A stretch of 41,753 nt of DNA, taken from NCBI GenBank assembly GCA_002717365.1, contig PBDJ01000037.1, forward strand, positions 1 through 41,753. Direction: 5' to 3'. This DNA comes from Acidimicrobiaceae bacterium (lineage in GTDB: Bacteria > Actinomycetota > Acidimicrobiia > Acidimicrobiales > MedAcidi-G1). Under the pieces are notes generated by a model. That model saw nothing but the letters and a program-made list of their open reading frames with translations, searched no databases and was not told the origin of the DNA. The translations under genes and the position numbers were made by a program. Numbering within the stretch: the first letter of the stretch is position 1; each line of letters starts with the position of its first letter. Positions 41,048 to 41,753 of the stretch are shown here, piece after piece.

Positions 41048-41753
41048 GTGACTCCGCAACGCCTGCTGGTTGTGGTCGGGTTGCCCCTCGGCCTCCTGAT
41101 CGCCTTCTTGTCGCCCGCCTGGACGGCCTATGACGAGTTCACACACTTCGCCCGCGCGGTCGACATGGCGCAGGGGAATCTGGAGCCCACCCTGTCGAGC
41201 GAGGGCATCGGTTCTCATATCCCCACCGCCTACCAGGAGGCCACCGGCCAGATCATCCTAGATCACCAGGAAGGTCGACCGCCGTGGTCCCCGACGTCGA
41301 TCCGAGCCTTGCTCGACCACCGGCCGGATGGTCGGACTACCTTTATCGACACCCGTCCCACCACGGCTTCCACCCCGGTGGCCTATCTCTCTGCTGCCGC
41401 CGGAGCTTGGGTGCCGGTGGTCCTCGATGCTCCCGGGCTGGTGGTCCTGTGGGCTAGCCGCCTCGCTTCTCTGGCGGTCTACCTTGCTATCGCCACGGTG
41501 GCTGTCCGCGGGGCTTCGGCGTTCCGCTGGTCGTTAGCCGCCTCCGCTCTCGCTCCCCTAAACCTGGCTTTGGCCTCCTCGGTCTCTCCGGACGGATTGA
41601 CAGTCGTCGCTGTGCTCCTCACATTCTCCATATGGACGCGGGTGGAGGCGGGTGACGAGGTCGGAATGCCAACCCTCATCGGAGCATCCCTTCTCCTGGC
41701 CCTGGCTAAGCCCCCGTATTTCCTGGTCCTAGCGCTCTTCTTGATATCTGCTG
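41048..41753 (+). CDS. DUF2142-type membrane protein, N-terminal part
   Basis: The first 235 residues of a membrane protein that runs off the right edge without a stop. It begins with a hydrophobic helix (LLVVVGLPLGLLIAFLS), then AYDEFTHFARAVDMAQGNL, an extracellular loop with GSHIPTAY, and later helices containing SSVSPDGLTVVAVLL and LALAKPPYFLVLAL. The DE..HF.RA, SPD and KPPY elements are the marks of the DUF2142 family, large GT-C-like proteins (about 450-550 residues) often found with surface-polysaccharide genes. Function is unknown; a polyprenyl-phosphate-sugar glycosyltransferase role is an inference from fold class. GTG start with a TACCCT -10 6 nt upstream. Confidence 0.8.
   Translation, partial: MTPQRLLVVVGLPLGLLIAFLSPAWTAYDEFTHFARAVDMAQGNLEPTLSSEGIGSHIPTAYQEATGQIILDHQEGRPPWSPTSIRALLDHRPDGRTTFIDTRPTTASTPVAYLSAAAGAWVPVVLDAPGLVVLWASRLASLAVYLAIATVAVRGASAFRWSLAASALAPLNLALASSVSPDGLTVVAVLLTFSIWTRVEAGDEVGMPTLIGASLLLALAKPPYFLVLALFLISA

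Noticed and set aside
1-41753. Mobile elements, CRISPR arrays, toxin-antitoxin or defence genes
   Set aside because: No transposase, integrase, regularly spaced repeats, restriction, retron or similar protein motifs were found on either strand.

Overview
The window looks like chromosomal DNA from a high-GC actinobacterium (GC roughly 60% by eye, not counted), most plausibly a marine or aquatic Acidimicrobiia-type lineage. Grounds for this: high-GC codon use, protein families typical of that group (membrane pyrophosphatase, DUF2142, multi-subunit sarcosine oxidase), and many start codons 6-9 nt downstream of a TANNNT -10 element, the layout of leaderless actinobacterial genes. The taxonomic assignment is inference; no rRNA or marker gene is present. 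I see no tRNA, rRNA, insertion sequence, phage gene, CRISPR array or recognisable defence system, and no gap over 300 bp lacks a gene.

Layout. 1-985: the end of a YCII-like protein and an alpha/beta hydrolase. 1096-5500: a large hypothetical protein, a GlpD-like FAD oxidoreductase, and two adjacent small proteins that look like diverged copies of each other. 5520-7384 (minus): a hot-dog thioesterase resembling betainyl-CoA thioesterase, with a 4-bp overlap to an MFS exporter. 7546-8949 (minus): an amidase. 9022-15290 (minus): a tight five-gene operon, Rieske oxygenase - soxB - soxD - soxA - soxG, with a divergent LysR regulator at 15378-16298. 16338-18712 (plus): uracil phosphoribosyltransferase, a secreted polysaccharide deacetylase and a PlsC acyltransferase. 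18767-20191 (minus): a flavodoxin-like protein and MenB. 20314-23109: a small hypothetical protein and a double-domain CaiB/BaiF CoA-transferase. 23240-24412: a coiled-coil M23 peptidase. 24476-26617 (minus): a K+-dependent-type membrane pyrophosphatase. 26772-27356: 5-formyl-THF cyclo-ligase. 27435-31925: trkA and two different trkH genes. 31922-33181 (minus): M18 aminopeptidase. 33321-39436: gltB-gltD. 39560-41753: a hexapeptide acyltransferase, an alpha/beta hydrolase and a truncated DUF2142 membrane protein.

How it works together. The most coherent metabolic block is breakdown of N-methylated amines. The thioesterase could release glycine betaine from betainyl-CoA. The Rieske oxygenase could demethylate a quaternary amine such as glycine betaine. 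SoxBDAG would oxidise sarcosine to glycine, passing the methyl carbon to tetrahydrofolate. 5-formyl-THF cyclo-ligase and GltBD are housekeeping genes connected to the resulting C1 and nitrogen. A second theme is ion homeostasis: a pyrophosphatase with the K+-dependence signature lies close to a three-gene Trk system in which one TrkH has lost the glycine of its first selectivity-filter loop.

The window is mostly ordinary core genome. The observations most worth a second look are the divergent TrkH pair, the widespread leaderless-type promoters, the four-cysteine SoxD site, the paired unknown proteins at 4356-5500, and a perfect 16-bp palindrome upstream of menB.
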